A DNA stretch of 64,000 bases from the NCBI RefSeq assembly GCF_006539185.1, contig NZ_BJMN01000034.1, positions 55,778 to 119,777 of the forward strand, written 5' to 3'. Shown in pieces: positions 40,340-48,605 of the stretch. The stretch comes from Streptomyces gardneri (GTDB lineage: Bacteria; Actinomycetota; Actinomycetes; Streptomycetales; Streptomycetaceae). The position numbers and the translations under genes were made by a program. The stretch's first letter is position 1; every line of letters starts with the position of its first letter. Under the pieces are notes generated by a model that did no database searches, was not told the DNA's origin, and saw nothing but the letters and a program-made list of their open reading frames with translations.

Positions 40340-41491
40340 TTGCAACAGCGCAGTTCGACAGTCCAAGAGCCGCCCGGTGCCGTTCCCGCCTACCGGCCCA
40401 CCCCGCCGCCGGCGTGGCAGCCGCGTACCGACCCCGCCCCGCTGCTGCCCGACGCCGAGCCGCTGCGCGTGCTCGGCACGGACGCCGTGGCCGACGCCGA
40501 CCCCGCGCTGCTGCTCCGGCTGTACGCGGAGCTGATCCGCGGCCGCCGGTACAACGCGCAGGCCACCGCGCTCACCAAGCAGGGCCGGCTCGCCGTCTAC
40601 CCGTCCACCACCGGCCAGGAGGCGTGCGAGATCGCCGCGGCCCTGGCCCTGGAAGAGCGGGACTGGCTCTTCCCCTCGTACCGCGACACCCTGGCGGCGG
40701 TCGCCCGCGGCCTCGACCCCGTGCAGGCCCTGACGCTGCTGCGCGGCGACTGGCACACGGGTTACGACCCGCACGAGCACCGCATCGCGCCGCTCTGCAC
40801 CCCGCTGGCCACCCAGCTCCCGCACGCGGTGGGCCTCGCCCACGCCGCCCGCCTCAAGGGCGACGACGTGGTCGCCCTCGCCATGGTCGGCGACGGCGGC
40901 ACCAGCGAGGGCGACTTCCACGAGGCGCTGAACTTCGCGGCCGTCTGGCAGGCCCCCGTGGTCTTCTTCGTGCAGAACAACGGCTTCGCGATCTCCGTGC
41001 CGCTGGCCAAGCAGACCGCCGCCCCCTCCCTGGCCCACAAGGCCGTCGGATACGGCATGCCGGGCCGGCTGGTCGACGGCAACGACGCGGTGGCCGTCCA
41101 CCAGGTGCTGACCGAGGCCGTCGCCCGCGCCCGGCGCGGCGGCGGCCCCACCCTCGTCGAGGCCATCACGTACCGGATCGACGCGCACACCAACGCCGAC
41201 GACGCCACCCGCTACCGCGCGGCCGGCGAGGTCGAGACCTGGCGGGCGCACGACCCGATCCTGATCCTCGAGCGGGAGCTCACCGAGCGCGGCCTTCTCG
41301 ACGAGGACGGCAAGCGCGCGGCGGCCGAGGCAGCCGAGACGATGGCGGCGGACCTGCGCGAGCGGATGAACGCCGAACCGGTCCTCGACCCGATGGACCT
41401 GTTCTCCCATGTGTACGCGGAGCAGACCGCGCAGCTGCGCGAGCAGGCGGCGCAGCTGCGCGCCGAGCTCGACGCCGAGGGTGAGGCGTGA
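40340..41491 (+). CDS. bkdA: branched-chain 2-oxoacid dehydrogenase E1 alpha (cluster 1)
   Basis: This 383-residue ThDP enzyme decarboxylates branched 2-oxoacids with E1 beta. Marks are LAVYPSTTGQEACEIAAAL, FPSYRDTLAAVARGLDP, and the ThDP motif GDGGTSEGDFHEALNFAAVW ... VQNN at about 183-210. TTG 40340 is chosen because GGAGG at 40327-40331 stands 8 bases before; GTG 40331 overlaps that site. First of three overlapping genes. Confidence 0.92.
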   Translation: MQQRSSTVQEPPGAVPAYRPTPPPAWQPRTDPAPLLPDAEPLRVLGTDAVADADPALLLRLYAELIRGRRYNAQATALTKQGRLAVYPSTTGQEACEIAAALALEERDWLFPSYRDTLAAVARGLDPVQALTLLRGDWHTGYDPHEHRIAPLCTPLATQLPHAVGLAHAARLKGDDVVALAMVGDGGTSEGDFHEALNFAAVWQAPVVFFVQNNGFAISVPLAKQTAAPSLAHKAVGYGMPGRLVDGNDAVAVHQVLTEAVARARRGGGPTLVEAITYRIDAHTNADDATRYRAAGEVETWRAHDPILILERELTERGLLDEDGKRAAAEAAETMAADLRERMNAEPVLDPMDLFSHVYAEQTAQLREQAAQLRAELDAEGEA

Positions 41492-42531
41492 TGACGACCG
41501 CGACGACCGGCCCCGCGGCCAAGGCCGCCGGTGCCGGTAAGGCCAAGCCCGCGACGATGGCGCAGGCGCTCCAGCGCGCCATGCGCGACGCGATGGCCGA
41601 GGACCCGACCGTCCACGTGATGGGCGAGGACGTCGGCACGCTCGGCGGCGTCTTCCGGGTCACCGACGGGCTCGCCAAGGAGTTCGGCGAGGACCGCTGC
41701 ACCGACACCCCGCTCGCCGAGGCGGGCATACTCGGCGCCGCCGTCGGCATGGCCATGTACGGACTGCGGCCGGTCGTCGAGATGCAGTTCGACGCCTTCG
41801 CCTACCCGGCGTTCGAGCAGCTGATCTCCCACGTCGCGAAGATGCGGAACCGGACGCGCGGCGCGATGCCGATGCCGCTCGTCATCCGTGTCCCGTACGG
41901 CGGTGGGATCGGCGGCGTCGAGCACCACAGCGACTCCTCCGAGGCCTACTACATGGCCACCCCGGGGCTGCACGTCGTCACCCCGGCGACCGTCGAGGAC
42001 GCCTACGGGCTGCTGCGCGCGGCCATCGCCTCCGACGACCCGGTGGTCTTCCTGGAGCCCAAGCGGCTCTACTGGTCGAAGTCCGACTGGTCGCCCGAAG
42101 CGCCCGCGCCCGTCGAGCCGATCGGCAAGGCGGTCGTACGGCGGCAGGGCACCGGCGCCACCCTGATCACCTACGGCCCGTCGCTTCCGGTCTGCCTGGA
42201 GGCGGCGGAGGCGGCCCAGGCCGAGGGCTGGGACCTGGAGGTCGTCGACCTGCGCTCGCTCGTGCCGTTCGACGAGGAGACCGTCTGCGCCTCGGTGCGG
42301 CGCACGGGCCGGGCGGTCGTGGTCCACGAGTCGACCGGCTTCGCCGGCCCCGGCGCGGAGATCGCCGCGCGCGTGACCGAGCGCTGCTTCCACCACCTGG
42401 AGGCGCCGGTGCTGCGCGTGGCGGGCTTCGACATCCCGTACCCGCCGCCGATGCTGGAGCGGCACCACCTGCCCGGCGTGGACCGGATCCTGGACGCGGT
42501 GGCGCGGTTGCAGTGGGAGGCGCAGAGCTGA
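41488..42531 (+). CDS. bkdB: branched-chain 2-oxoacid dehydrogenase E1 beta (cluster 1)
   Basis: This 347-residue partner subunit has GEDVGTLGGVFRVTDGL, TPLAEAGILGAAVGMAMYG, VRVPYGGGIGGVEHHSDSSEAYY and FLEPKRLYW. The N-terminus is longer and Ala/Lys-rich compared with the cluster-2 copy. GTG 41488 overlaps the bkdA stop; ATG 41491 is equally possible. With bkdA and bkdC it makes acyl-CoA primers for branched fatty acids and polyketides. Confidence 0.94.
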   Translation: MMTTATTGPAAKAAGAGKAKPATMAQALQRAMRDAMAEDPTVHVMGEDVGTLGGVFRVTDGLAKEFGEDRCTDTPLAEAGILGAAVGMAMYGLRPVVEMQFDAFAYPAFEQLISHVAKMRNRTRGAMPMPLVIRVPYGGGIGGVEHHSDSSEAYYMATPGLHVVTPATVEDAYGLLRAAIASDDPVVFLEPKRLYWSKSDWSPEAPAPVEPIGKAVVRRQGTGATLITYGPSLPVCLEAAEAAQAEGWDLEVVDLRSLVPFDEETVCASVRRTGRAVVVHESTGFAGPGAEIAARVTERCFHHLEAPVLRVAGFDIPYPPPMLERHHLPGVDRILDAVARLQWEAQS

Positions 42532-43937
42532 TGGCCCAGGTGCTCGAATTCAAGCTGCCCGACCTCGGTGAGGGGCTCACCGAGGCCGAGATCGTCCGCT
42601 GGCTCGTCGCCGTCGGCGACGTCGTCGCCATCGACCAGCCGGTCGTCGAGGTCGAGACGGCCAAGGCCATGGTCGAGGTGCCCTGTCCGTACGGCGGCGT
42701 CGTCACCGCCCGGTACGGCGAGGAGGGCACCGAACTGCCCGTCGGCGCACCGCTCCTGACGGTCGCCGTGGGCGGCACGGGGGCGCCGGAGGAGCTCACG
42801 GAGGCCGCTCCGGAAGCCGCTCCCAAGGCGACCGCGGCGGACGCCGTCTCCTCGGAGTACTCGGGCAACGTGCTCGTCGGCTACGGCACGGCGGGGCCCG
42901 TCGCCCGACGCCGCCGGGTGCAGCGCGAGAACCCGGCCGTGGCCCAGGCCCCGGTCGCGGCTCCGGCTCCGGCAGTGGCCCGGACTCCGGTCGCGGTGAA
43001 GGCTCCTGAGCCCGTCGCCGCACCCGTCGCCGGGCACGACGGGCCGGTGCCGGTCATCTCGCCGCTCGTGCGGAAGCTGGCCCGAGACCGGGGGATCGAC
43101 CTGCGCGAGGTGCGTGGGTCCGGTCCCGAGGGGCTGATCCTGCGGGCGGACGTGGAGCTGGCCCTCGCGGCCCTGGAGCAGTCGGCCGCCGCGGCCGCTG
43201 CGGCTCCGGCCGTCGCCGCCCCGGTCGCGGCCCCCGCTCCGGCCGTCGCAGGGGAGCGGATTCCGCTGCGCGGTCTCCGCGGCGCGGTCGCAGACAAGCT
43301 CTCGCGCAGCCGTACGGAGATCCCGGACGCGACCTGCTGGGTCGACGCCGACGCGACCGAGCTGATGGCGGCCCGGCGGGCGATGAACGAGGCGGGCGGG
43401 CCGAAGATCTCGCTGCTCGCGCTCCTCGCCCGGATCTGCGCCCACGCCCTGGCCCGGTTCCCCGAGCTCAACTCCACGGTGGACACCGCCGCCAGGGAGA
43501 TCGTCCGGCTGCCGGCCGTGCACCTCGGCTTCGCCGCCCAGACCCCGCGCGGTCTGGTCGTCCCGGTGGTCAAGGACGCGGGGACGCGGACTGCCGAGTC
43601 GCTCACGGAGGAGTTCGCCCGGCTCACGGAGTCCGCCCGGCAGGGCACGCTCACGCCGGCCGATCTGACGGGCGGCACGTTCACCCTGAACAACTACGGG
43701 GTGTTCGGGGTCGACGGCTCCACGCCGATCGTCAACCACCCCGAGGCCGCGATGCTCGGCGTCGGCCGGATCATCCCCAAGCCCTGGGTCCACCAGGGCG
43801 AACTGGCCGTCCGTCAGGTGGTGCAGCTCTCGCTCACCTTCGACCACCGCGTCTGCGACGGCGGCACGGCGGGCGGCTTCCTGCGGTACGTCGCGGACTG
43901 CGTCGAACAGCCCGCGGTCCTGCTCCGCACGCTCTGA
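42531..43937 (+). CDS. bkdC: branched-chain 2-oxoacid dehydrogenase E2 (lipoyl acyltransferase, cluster 1)
   Basis: This 468-residue protein has one lipoyl domain with Lys45 (EVETAKAMVEV), Ala/Pro linkers, an E1/E3-binding domain (VISPLVRKLARDRGIDLREVRGSGPEG) and a catalytic domain ending DHRVCDGG (His and Asp). The trimer-type core is as in BKD/PDH E2 proteins. The ATG overlaps the bkdB stop (TGATG). A hairpin terminator follows. Confidence 0.94.
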   Translation: MAQVLEFKLPDLGEGLTEAEIVRWLVAVGDVVAIDQPVVEVETAKAMVEVPCPYGGVVTARYGEEGTELPVGAPLLTVAVGGTGAPEELTEAAPEAAPKATAADAVSSEYSGNVLVGYGTAGPVARRRRVQRENPAVAQAPVAAPAPAVARTPVAVKAPEPVAAPVAGHDGPVPVISPLVRKLARDRGIDLREVRGSGPEGLILRADVELALAALEQSAAAAAAAPAVAAPVAAPAPAVAGERIPLRGLRGAVADKLSRSRTEIPDATCWVDADATELMAARRAMNEAGGPKISLLALLARICAHALARFPELNSTVDTAAREIVRLPAVHLGFAAQTPRGLVVPVVKDAGTRTAESLTEEFARLTESARQGTLTPADLTGGTFTLNNYGVFGVDGSTPIVNHPEAAMLGVGRIIPKPWVHQGELAVRQVVQLSLTFDHRVCDGGTAGGFLRYVADCVEQPAVLLRTL

Positions 43938-43952
43938 CAGCGCGCAGCCCCG

Positions 43953-43987
43953 GTCCGGCCCGTCTCTCTTCTTGGGACGGGCCGGAC
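43953..43987 (+). terminator. bkdABC terminator hairpin
   Basis: The 12-bp arms 43953-43964 and 43976-43987 are perfectly complementary with an 11-nt loop. It ends 33 bp before the next start. Confidence 0.88.
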
Positions 43988-44019
43988 GTGCGCGGTGCCC
44001 GGCGGCCCATACTGCTGGG

Positions 44020-44877
44020 GTGACCACCGCATACGACGCCGTCGTGCTCGCCGGGGGCGCCGCCAGGCGCCTGGGCGGCTCCGACAAGCCCGGAGTACGG
44101 GTAGGAGGCCGGACGCTCCTCGACAGGGTGCTCGCGGCCTGCCCCGACGCCGGCCGGACGGTGGTCGTCGGAGACCCCCGCCCGACCGTCCGTCCCGTCC
44201 GCTGGACCAGGGAGGATCCGCCCGGCGGGGGCCCGGTGCCCGCCGTCGCCGCCGGGGTCCGCGAGACGGAGGCCGAGACCGTCCTCGTCTTCTCCGCCGA
44301 CCTGCCCTTCCTCGACCGGGACACCGTCCGGCGCCTCCTGGAGTCGCTCGCCGCGGCACCCGACGCGGAGGCCGCCGTCCTCACCGACGGCGAGGGCCGC
44401 GACCAGCCGCTCGTCGCCGCGTACCGGACCGGTCCGCTGGTACGCGAGCTGACCCGCCTCGCGGACGACGTCCGCGGTCTGGCCCACACACCGCTGCGGC
44501 ACCTCACGGAGGGGCTCCGCCTCACCAGGGTCGCCGCGGGGCCCCTCGCCTCCTTCGACTGCGACACCTGGGAGGACATCGTCGCGGCCCGGGCCCGCGT
44601 CAGGGAGCATGGGACCGTGCTGGACGAATGGATCACCGCAGTCAAGGACGAACTGGGCATCGAGCTGGACGTCGACACCGGCGTGCTGCTCGACCTGGCC
44701 CGTGACGCCGCCCATGGAGTGGCCCGCCCCGCCGCGCCCCTGACCACCTTCCTGGTCGGCTACGCGGCGGCGAGCGCGGGCGCCACGGGCGGCCCCGAGG
44801 CGGTCGCCGAAGCGGCCCGCAAGGCGGCGGAGCTCGCCAAGCGCTGGGCCGCCGAACAGGACGAGGCCGAGGCTTGA
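44020..44877 (+). CDS. MobA-like nucleotidyltransferase fused to a C-terminal DUF6457-like domain
   Basis: This 285-residue protein joins two parts. Residues 1-190 form a MobA-type nucleotidyltransferase (VVLAGGAARRLGGSDKPGVRVGG; DLPFLDRDTV; GRDQPLVAAYR), expected to attach GMP to molybdopterin. Residues 195-285 are a helical region (LDEWITAVKDELGIELDVDT; TTFLVGYAAASAG; KRWAAEQ) like DUF6457, present as a separate protein elsewhere. GTG 44020 is followed at once by moeA (stop/start overlap), so both act in molybdenum cofactor synthesis. Confidence 0.85.
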   Translation: MTTAYDAVVLAGGAARRLGGSDKPGVRVGGRTLLDRVLAACPDAGRTVVVGDPRPTVRPVRWTREDPPGGGPVPAVAAGVRETEAETVLVFSADLPFLDRDTVRRLLESLAAAPDAEAAVLTDGEGRDQPLVAAYRTGPLVRELTRLADDVRGLAHTPLRHLTEGLRLTRVAAGPLASFDCDTWEDIVAARARVREHGTVLDEWITAVKDELGIELDVDTGVLLDLARDAAHGVARPAAPLTTFLVGYAAASAGATGGPEAVAEAARKAAELAKRWAAEQDEAEA

Positions 44878-46256
44878 TGACTCTCAAGGAGTCCGCCCTC
44901 GTGGCCCCCGACACCGCGCCTCTCCCCCAGCCCGCCGAGGAGCCGCACCGCGCCACCGCCTGGCCCGTGGCACGGACGACCGCGGCGGAAGCAGGCGCCG
45001 CCGCCCGCGCCGGTCGGCTGGGCCAGGGCGCGCGGGGGCCGCTGGACGTGCCGCTGGACGTGCCGCTCGGCGCGGCGCTCGGCCGGGTCCTCGCGGGGCC
45101 GCTCCTGGCCCTCACCGACCTGCCCTCCTTCGACACTTCCGCCATGGACGGCTGGGCCGTCGCGGGGGCGGGCCCCTGGACGGTCCGTGAAGAGGGCGCC
45201 GTCCTCGCGGGCCACGCCCCCGACGCCGTACTGGCCGACGGTGAGGCTGTACGCATCGCCACCGGAGCCCGCGTCCCGGCCGGAACGACCGCGGTCATCC
45301 GCACCGAGCACTCCCGCACCGAGCACTCCCGCACCGAGCCTTCCCGCACCGAGCGGGGCGATGGGGCGCCCGGTCCGCTCCTGTACGCCCTGCGCGAGGT
45401 GCGGGCCCGGCAGGACATCCGTCCCCGGGGCCAGGAGTGCCGCGCCGGAGACCAGCTGCTGCCCGCGGGCTCCGCCGTGACCCCCGCCGTCCTCGGACTC
45501 GCCGCGGCCGCCGGCTATGACGCGCTGCCCGTCCTCGCCCGCCCCCGAGTCGAGATCCTGGTCCTCGGCGACGAGCTGCTCACGGCGGGACTCCCCCACG
45601 AGGGGCTCATCCGTGACGCGCTCGGCCCGATGCTCGGCCCCTGGCTGGAGGCGCTCGGCGCCGAGGTCCTCGCCACCCGTCGGATCGGCGACGACGCCGA
45701 GGAGCTGTACGCGGCCGTCACCGGGTCCACCGCCGACCTGCTGATCACCACCGGCGGGACCGCCGCCGGGCCCGTCGACCATCTGCACCGGGTGCTCGAC
45801 GCGGCGGGCGCCACTCTCCTCGTCGACGGGGTGAAGGTCCGGCCCGGCCACCCGATGCTCCTCGCCCGGCTCTCGGGGGAGGACCCCCGTCATCTCGTCG
45901 GGCTCCCCGGCAACCCGCTCGCGGCGGTCTCGGGGCTCCTCACCCTCGCCGAGCCGCTGCTCGCCGCTCTCACGGGCGGTGCCCGGGAGCCGCACCGCGC
46001 CCCCGGCGTCCCCGTCCAGGACGAGGTCCAGGGGCATCCCCACGACACCCGGCTCGTCCCGGTCGTCCGCCGAGCCGACGGGGCCGTCCCGCTCCACTAC
46101 AACGGACCGGCCATGCTCCGTGGCATCGCCGCCGCCGACGGCCTGGCCGTCGTACCGCCCGGCGGTGCCCGACCGGGTCAGGCACTGGAGATCCTCGGCC
46201 TTCCCTGGCCGACGGCGGCGGGGGACGTCCCGGCCGAAGGAGTGTGTTTCACGTGA
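44877..46256 (+). CDS. moeA: molybdopterin molybdenumtransferase MoeA
   Basis: This 459-residue enzyme inserts molybdate into adenylylated molybdopterin. Motifs: SAMDGWAV (about residue 90), RIATGARVPAGTTAVIRTE, LVLGDELL, ITTGGTAAGPVDHL and VGLPGNPLAAVSGLLTL. A short insertion made of RTEHS, RTEHS, RTEPS, RTER lies after the AVIRTE strand, encoded by a 15-bp tandem repeat (45300-45354). ATG 44877 overlaps the preceding stop. The stop TGA lies in the parS palindrome. Confidence 0.93.
   Translation: MTLKESALVAPDTAPLPQPAEEPHRATAWPVARTTAAEAGAAARAGRLGQGARGPLDVPLDVPLGAALGRVLAGPLLALTDLPSFDTSAMDGWAVAGAGPWTVREEGAVLAGHAPDAVLADGEAVRIATGARVPAGTTAVIRTEHSRTEHSRTEPSRTERGDGAPGPLLYALREVRARQDIRPRGQECRAGDQLLPAGSAVTPAVLGLAAAAGYDALPVLARPRVEILVLGDELLTAGLPHEGLIRDALGPMLGPWLEALGAEVLATRRIGDDAEELYAAVTGSTADLLITTGGTAAGPVDHLHRVLDAAGATLLVDGVKVRPGHPMLLARLSGEDPRHLVGLPGNPLAAVSGLLTLAEPLLAALTGGAREPHRAPGVPVQDEVQGHPHDTRLVPVVRRADGAVPLHYNGPAMLRGIAAADGLAVVPPGGARPGQALEILGLPWPTAAGDVPAEGVCFT
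45300..45354 (+). repeat. 15-bp tandem repeat inside moeA
   Basis: CGCACCGAGCACTCC occurs twice exactly, then CGCACCGAGCCTTCC and a partial CGCACCGAG. It stays in frame and adds about 18 residues in a surface loop. Confidence 0.85.
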
Positions 46257-46259
46257 AAC
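46246..46259. promoter_or_regulatory. parS (ParB-binding) site, perfect palindrome
   Basis: GTTTCACGTGAAAC is the exact 14-bp core of the bacterial parS consensus. It includes the moeA stop (46254-46256) and the channel start codon (46253-46255). Streptomyces carry many parS copies near oriC. Confidence 0.88.
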
Positions 46260-47338
46260 TTCCCAGCCGTGACGTGATGGCCCGCCAAGCGGAGGAGCGG
46301 ATCGCGGGTCCCCAGATCCGGCTTCCCCGCCGGGTCGTCGAGAAGCCGCTGCGCCAGGTCGGCAAGCGGCTGCTCATGGCGCTCGGCGTGCTGATCGTGA
46401 CGGTGCTCATCGTCTACATCGACCGCGATGGCTACCACGACAACGCCAACGGGACGCTCGACTTCCTCGACTGCGCCTACTACGCGACGGTGACGCTCTC
46501 CACCACCGGATACGGCGACATCGTCCCGTACAGCGACACCGCGAGGCTTGCCAACATCCTGCTGGTCACGCCCTTGCGCGTGCTGTTTCTGATCATCCTG
46601 GTCGGCACCACCCTCGAGGTCCTCACGGAGAGGACCCGGGAGGAGTTCCGACTGAATCGCTGGAGGTCCACCTTGCGCGACCACACCGTCATCGTCGGCT
46701 TCGGCACCAAGGGGCGGTCCGCGATCCAGACCCTCTGCGCGACCGGTCTCCGCAAGGACCAGATCGTCATCGTCGACCCCTCCAACAAGGTGATCGAGAC
46801 GGCGAACGCGGACGGCTTCGTCGGTGTCGTCGGCGACGCGACGCGCAGCGACGTGCTGCTGCGGGCCGAGGTGCAGCGGGCCCGTCAGATCGTCATCGCC
46901 ACCCAGCGCGACGACACGGCCGTCCTGGTCACCCTGACCGCCCGCCAGCTCAACCGGGGCGCGAAGATCGTCGCCGCGGTCCGCGAGGAGGAGAACGCGC
47001 CGCTGCTGCGTCAGTCCGGCGCGGACGCGGTCATCACCAGCGCCTCCGCCGCCGGTCGGCTGCTCGGCCTCTCGGTGCTGAGCCCCAGCGCCGGCACCGT
47101 GATGGAGGACCTCATCCAGCAGGGCTCCGGCCTCGACCTCGTCGAGCGTCCGGTGACCAAGGCGGAGGCGGGCAAGAGCGTCCGGGAGACCGAGGACCTG
47201 GTGGTGAGCGTGCTCCGCGGCCACCGGCTGCTGAGCTACGACGACAAGGCCGCCAGCCCGCTCCAGCCCACCGACCGGGTGATCACCATCGTGCGCGCCG
47301 CGCCGGTGACCCCGCTCACCACGCCGCCGCAGGACTGA
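46253..47338 (+). CDS. potassium channel family protein with RCK (TrkA-N) domain
   Basis: This 361-residue protein has two membrane helices (about residues 36-56 and 92-115) around a pore with TLSTTGYGDIVPY, the K+ selectivity filter. A cytoplasmic RCK domain follows (HTVIVGFGTKGRSAIQTL; IVIVDPSNKVIETANADG; VGDATRSDVLLRA) with a C-terminal TrkA-C-like part. It should pass K+ out or in under ligand control. GTG 46253 is set by GGAG at 46239-46242; ATG 46277 would remove the parS overlap and is possible. Confidence 0.92.
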   Translation: MKLPSRDVMARQAEERIAGPQIRLPRRVVEKPLRQVGKRLLMALGVLIVTVLIVYIDRDGYHDNANGTLDFLDCAYYATVTLSTTGYGDIVPYSDTARLANILLVTPLRVLFLIILVGTTLEVLTERTREEFRLNRWRSTLRDHTVIVGFGTKGRSAIQTLCATGLRKDQIVIVDPSNKVIETANADGFVGVVGDATRSDVLLRAEVQRARQIVIATQRDDTAVLVTLTARQLNRGAKIVAAVREEENAPLLRQSGADAVITSASAAGRLLGLSVLSPSAGTVMEDLIQQGSGLDLVERPVTKAEAGKSVRETEDLVVSVLRGHRLLSYDDKAASPLQPTDRVITIVRAAPVTPLTTPPQD

Positions 47339-47431
47339 ACCCGGGACGGTCGAGCAAGGCCGTCCGGTAGGGGCCACGCCACGCCGATTGGACCGCGTCG
47401 GGCGTGGACCCGCCGGAGTAGCCTCGCGGCC

Positions 47432-48418
47432 ATGCATGCGATCACGATTCCGGAACCCGGCGGTCCCGAGGCCCTCGTCTGGGCCGAGGTGCCCGATCCC
47501 GTGCCCGGCGAGGGCGAGGTCCTCGTCGAGGTGGTGGCGAGCGCCGTCAACCGCGCCGACCTGCTCCAGCGGCAGGGCTTCTACGACCCGCCGCCGGGCA
47601 GCTCCCCGTACCCCGGTCTGGAGTGTTCGGGGCGGATCGCCGCGCTCGGACCCGGGGTGTCCGCCTGGTCCGTCGGCGACGAGGTCTGTGCGCTGCTCGT
47701 CGGCGGCGGTTACGCGGAGAAGGTCGTCGTCCCGGTCGGTCAGCTCCTGCCGGTGCCCGAGGGTGTCGACCTGACCACGGCCGCCGCGCTCCCCGAGGTC
47801 GCCTGCACGGTCTGGTCCAACATCTTCATGATCGCCCACCTGCGTCCCGGCGAGACGGTGCTCGTGCACGGTGGGGCGAGCGGGATCGGCACGATGGCGA
47901 TCCAGCTCGCGAAGGCGGTCGGCGCACGGGTCGCGGTCACGGCCGGGAGCCCCGCGAAGCTGGCCCGCTGTGCCGAGCTGGGCGCGGACATCCTCATCGA
48001 CTACCGCGAGCAGGACTTCGTCGAGGAGCTGCACAAGGCGACGGACGGGGCCGGTGCGGACGTCATCCTCGACATCGTCGGCGCCAAGTACCTGGAGCGG
48101 AACGTGAAGGCCCTGGCCGTCAGCGGCCGGCTGGTGATCATCGGGCTCCAGGGCGGTGTGAAGGGCGAGCTCAACCTGGGGGCGCTGCTCGCCAAGCGCG
48201 CGGCGGTCATGGCGACCACGTTGCGTTCCCGCCCGCCGCAGGAGAAGGCGGCGATCGTCGCCGCCGTCCGCGAGCACGTCTGGCCGCTGATCGGCGCGGG
48301 CACGGTCCGGCCGGTCGTCGACCGTACGGTGCCGATGCCGGAGGCCGCCGAGGCGCACCGGGTGCTGGAGTCCGGCGACCACGTCGGCAAGGTGCTGCTG
48401 CTCGCGCCGCAAGGCTGA
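47432..48418 (+). CDS. NAD(P)H-quinone oxidoreductase, zinc-independent MDR family
   Basis: This 328-residue enzyme matches the PIG3-type quinone oxidoreductase: VNRADLLQRQGFYDPPPG, GLECSGRI, the nucleotide-binding VLVHGGASGIGTMAIQLAK, and VGKVLLL at the end. No catalytic zinc ligands are seen. It reduces quinones with NADPH, likely one electron at a time, in the cytoplasm. A 29-bp repeat array starts at its last codons. Confidence 0.93.
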   Translation: MHAITIPEPGGPEALVWAEVPDPVPGEGEVLVEVVASAVNRADLLQRQGFYDPPPGSSPYPGLECSGRIAALGPGVSAWSVGDEVCALLVGGGYAEKVVVPVGQLLPVPEGVDLTTAAALPEVACTVWSNIFMIAHLRPGETVLVHGGASGIGTMAIQLAKAVGARVAVTAGSPAKLARCAELGADILIDYREQDFVEELHKATDGAGADVILDIVGAKYLERNVKALAVSGRLVIIGLQGGVKGELNLGALLAKRAAVMATTLRSRPPQEKAAIVAAVREHVWPLIGAGTVRPVVDRTVPMPEAAEAHRVLESGDHVGKVLLLAPQG

Positions 48419-48545
48419 CCCGGCGTACGCGGCGCCGCAACGGCTGACCGACGTGCACGGCGCCGCACGGCTGACCCGGGCCCACACGGCGCCGCACGGC
48501 TGACCCGGGCCCACACGGCGCCGCACGGCTGACCCGGCGTACACG
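48413..48545. repeat. 29-bp tandem repeat, about 4.5 copies
   Basis: GGCTGACC begins units at 48413, 48442, 48469, 48498 and 48527 (spacings 29, 27, 29, 29). The units contain the palindromes CGGCGCCG and CCCGGGCCC. The first unit includes the stop codon of the quinone oxidoreductase gene. No spacers are present, so this is not a CRISPR array. Confidence 0.88.
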
Positions 48546-48548
48546 CGG

Positions 48549-48587
48549 AGGAGGGGCCCGGCACACGAGGTGTGCCGGGCCCCTCCT
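48549..48587. terminator. perfect 18-bp hairpin, bidirectional
   Basis: The arms 48549-48566 and 48570-48587 pair without mismatch around a GAG loop. It lies between the convergent oxidoreductase and proteasome activator genes. Confidence 0.92.
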
Positions 48588-48605
48588 TCGTACGGTCTTG
48601 CGGAC

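Noticed and set aside
44020..44877. Frameshift between two genes in the MobA-like fusion
   Set aside because: The frame is continuous with good codon use, and the join falls in a sensible linker.
48413..48545. Possible CRISPR array (29-bp units)
   Set aside because: Repeat length is CRISPR-like but the units are directly adjacent and there are no spacers or cas genes.
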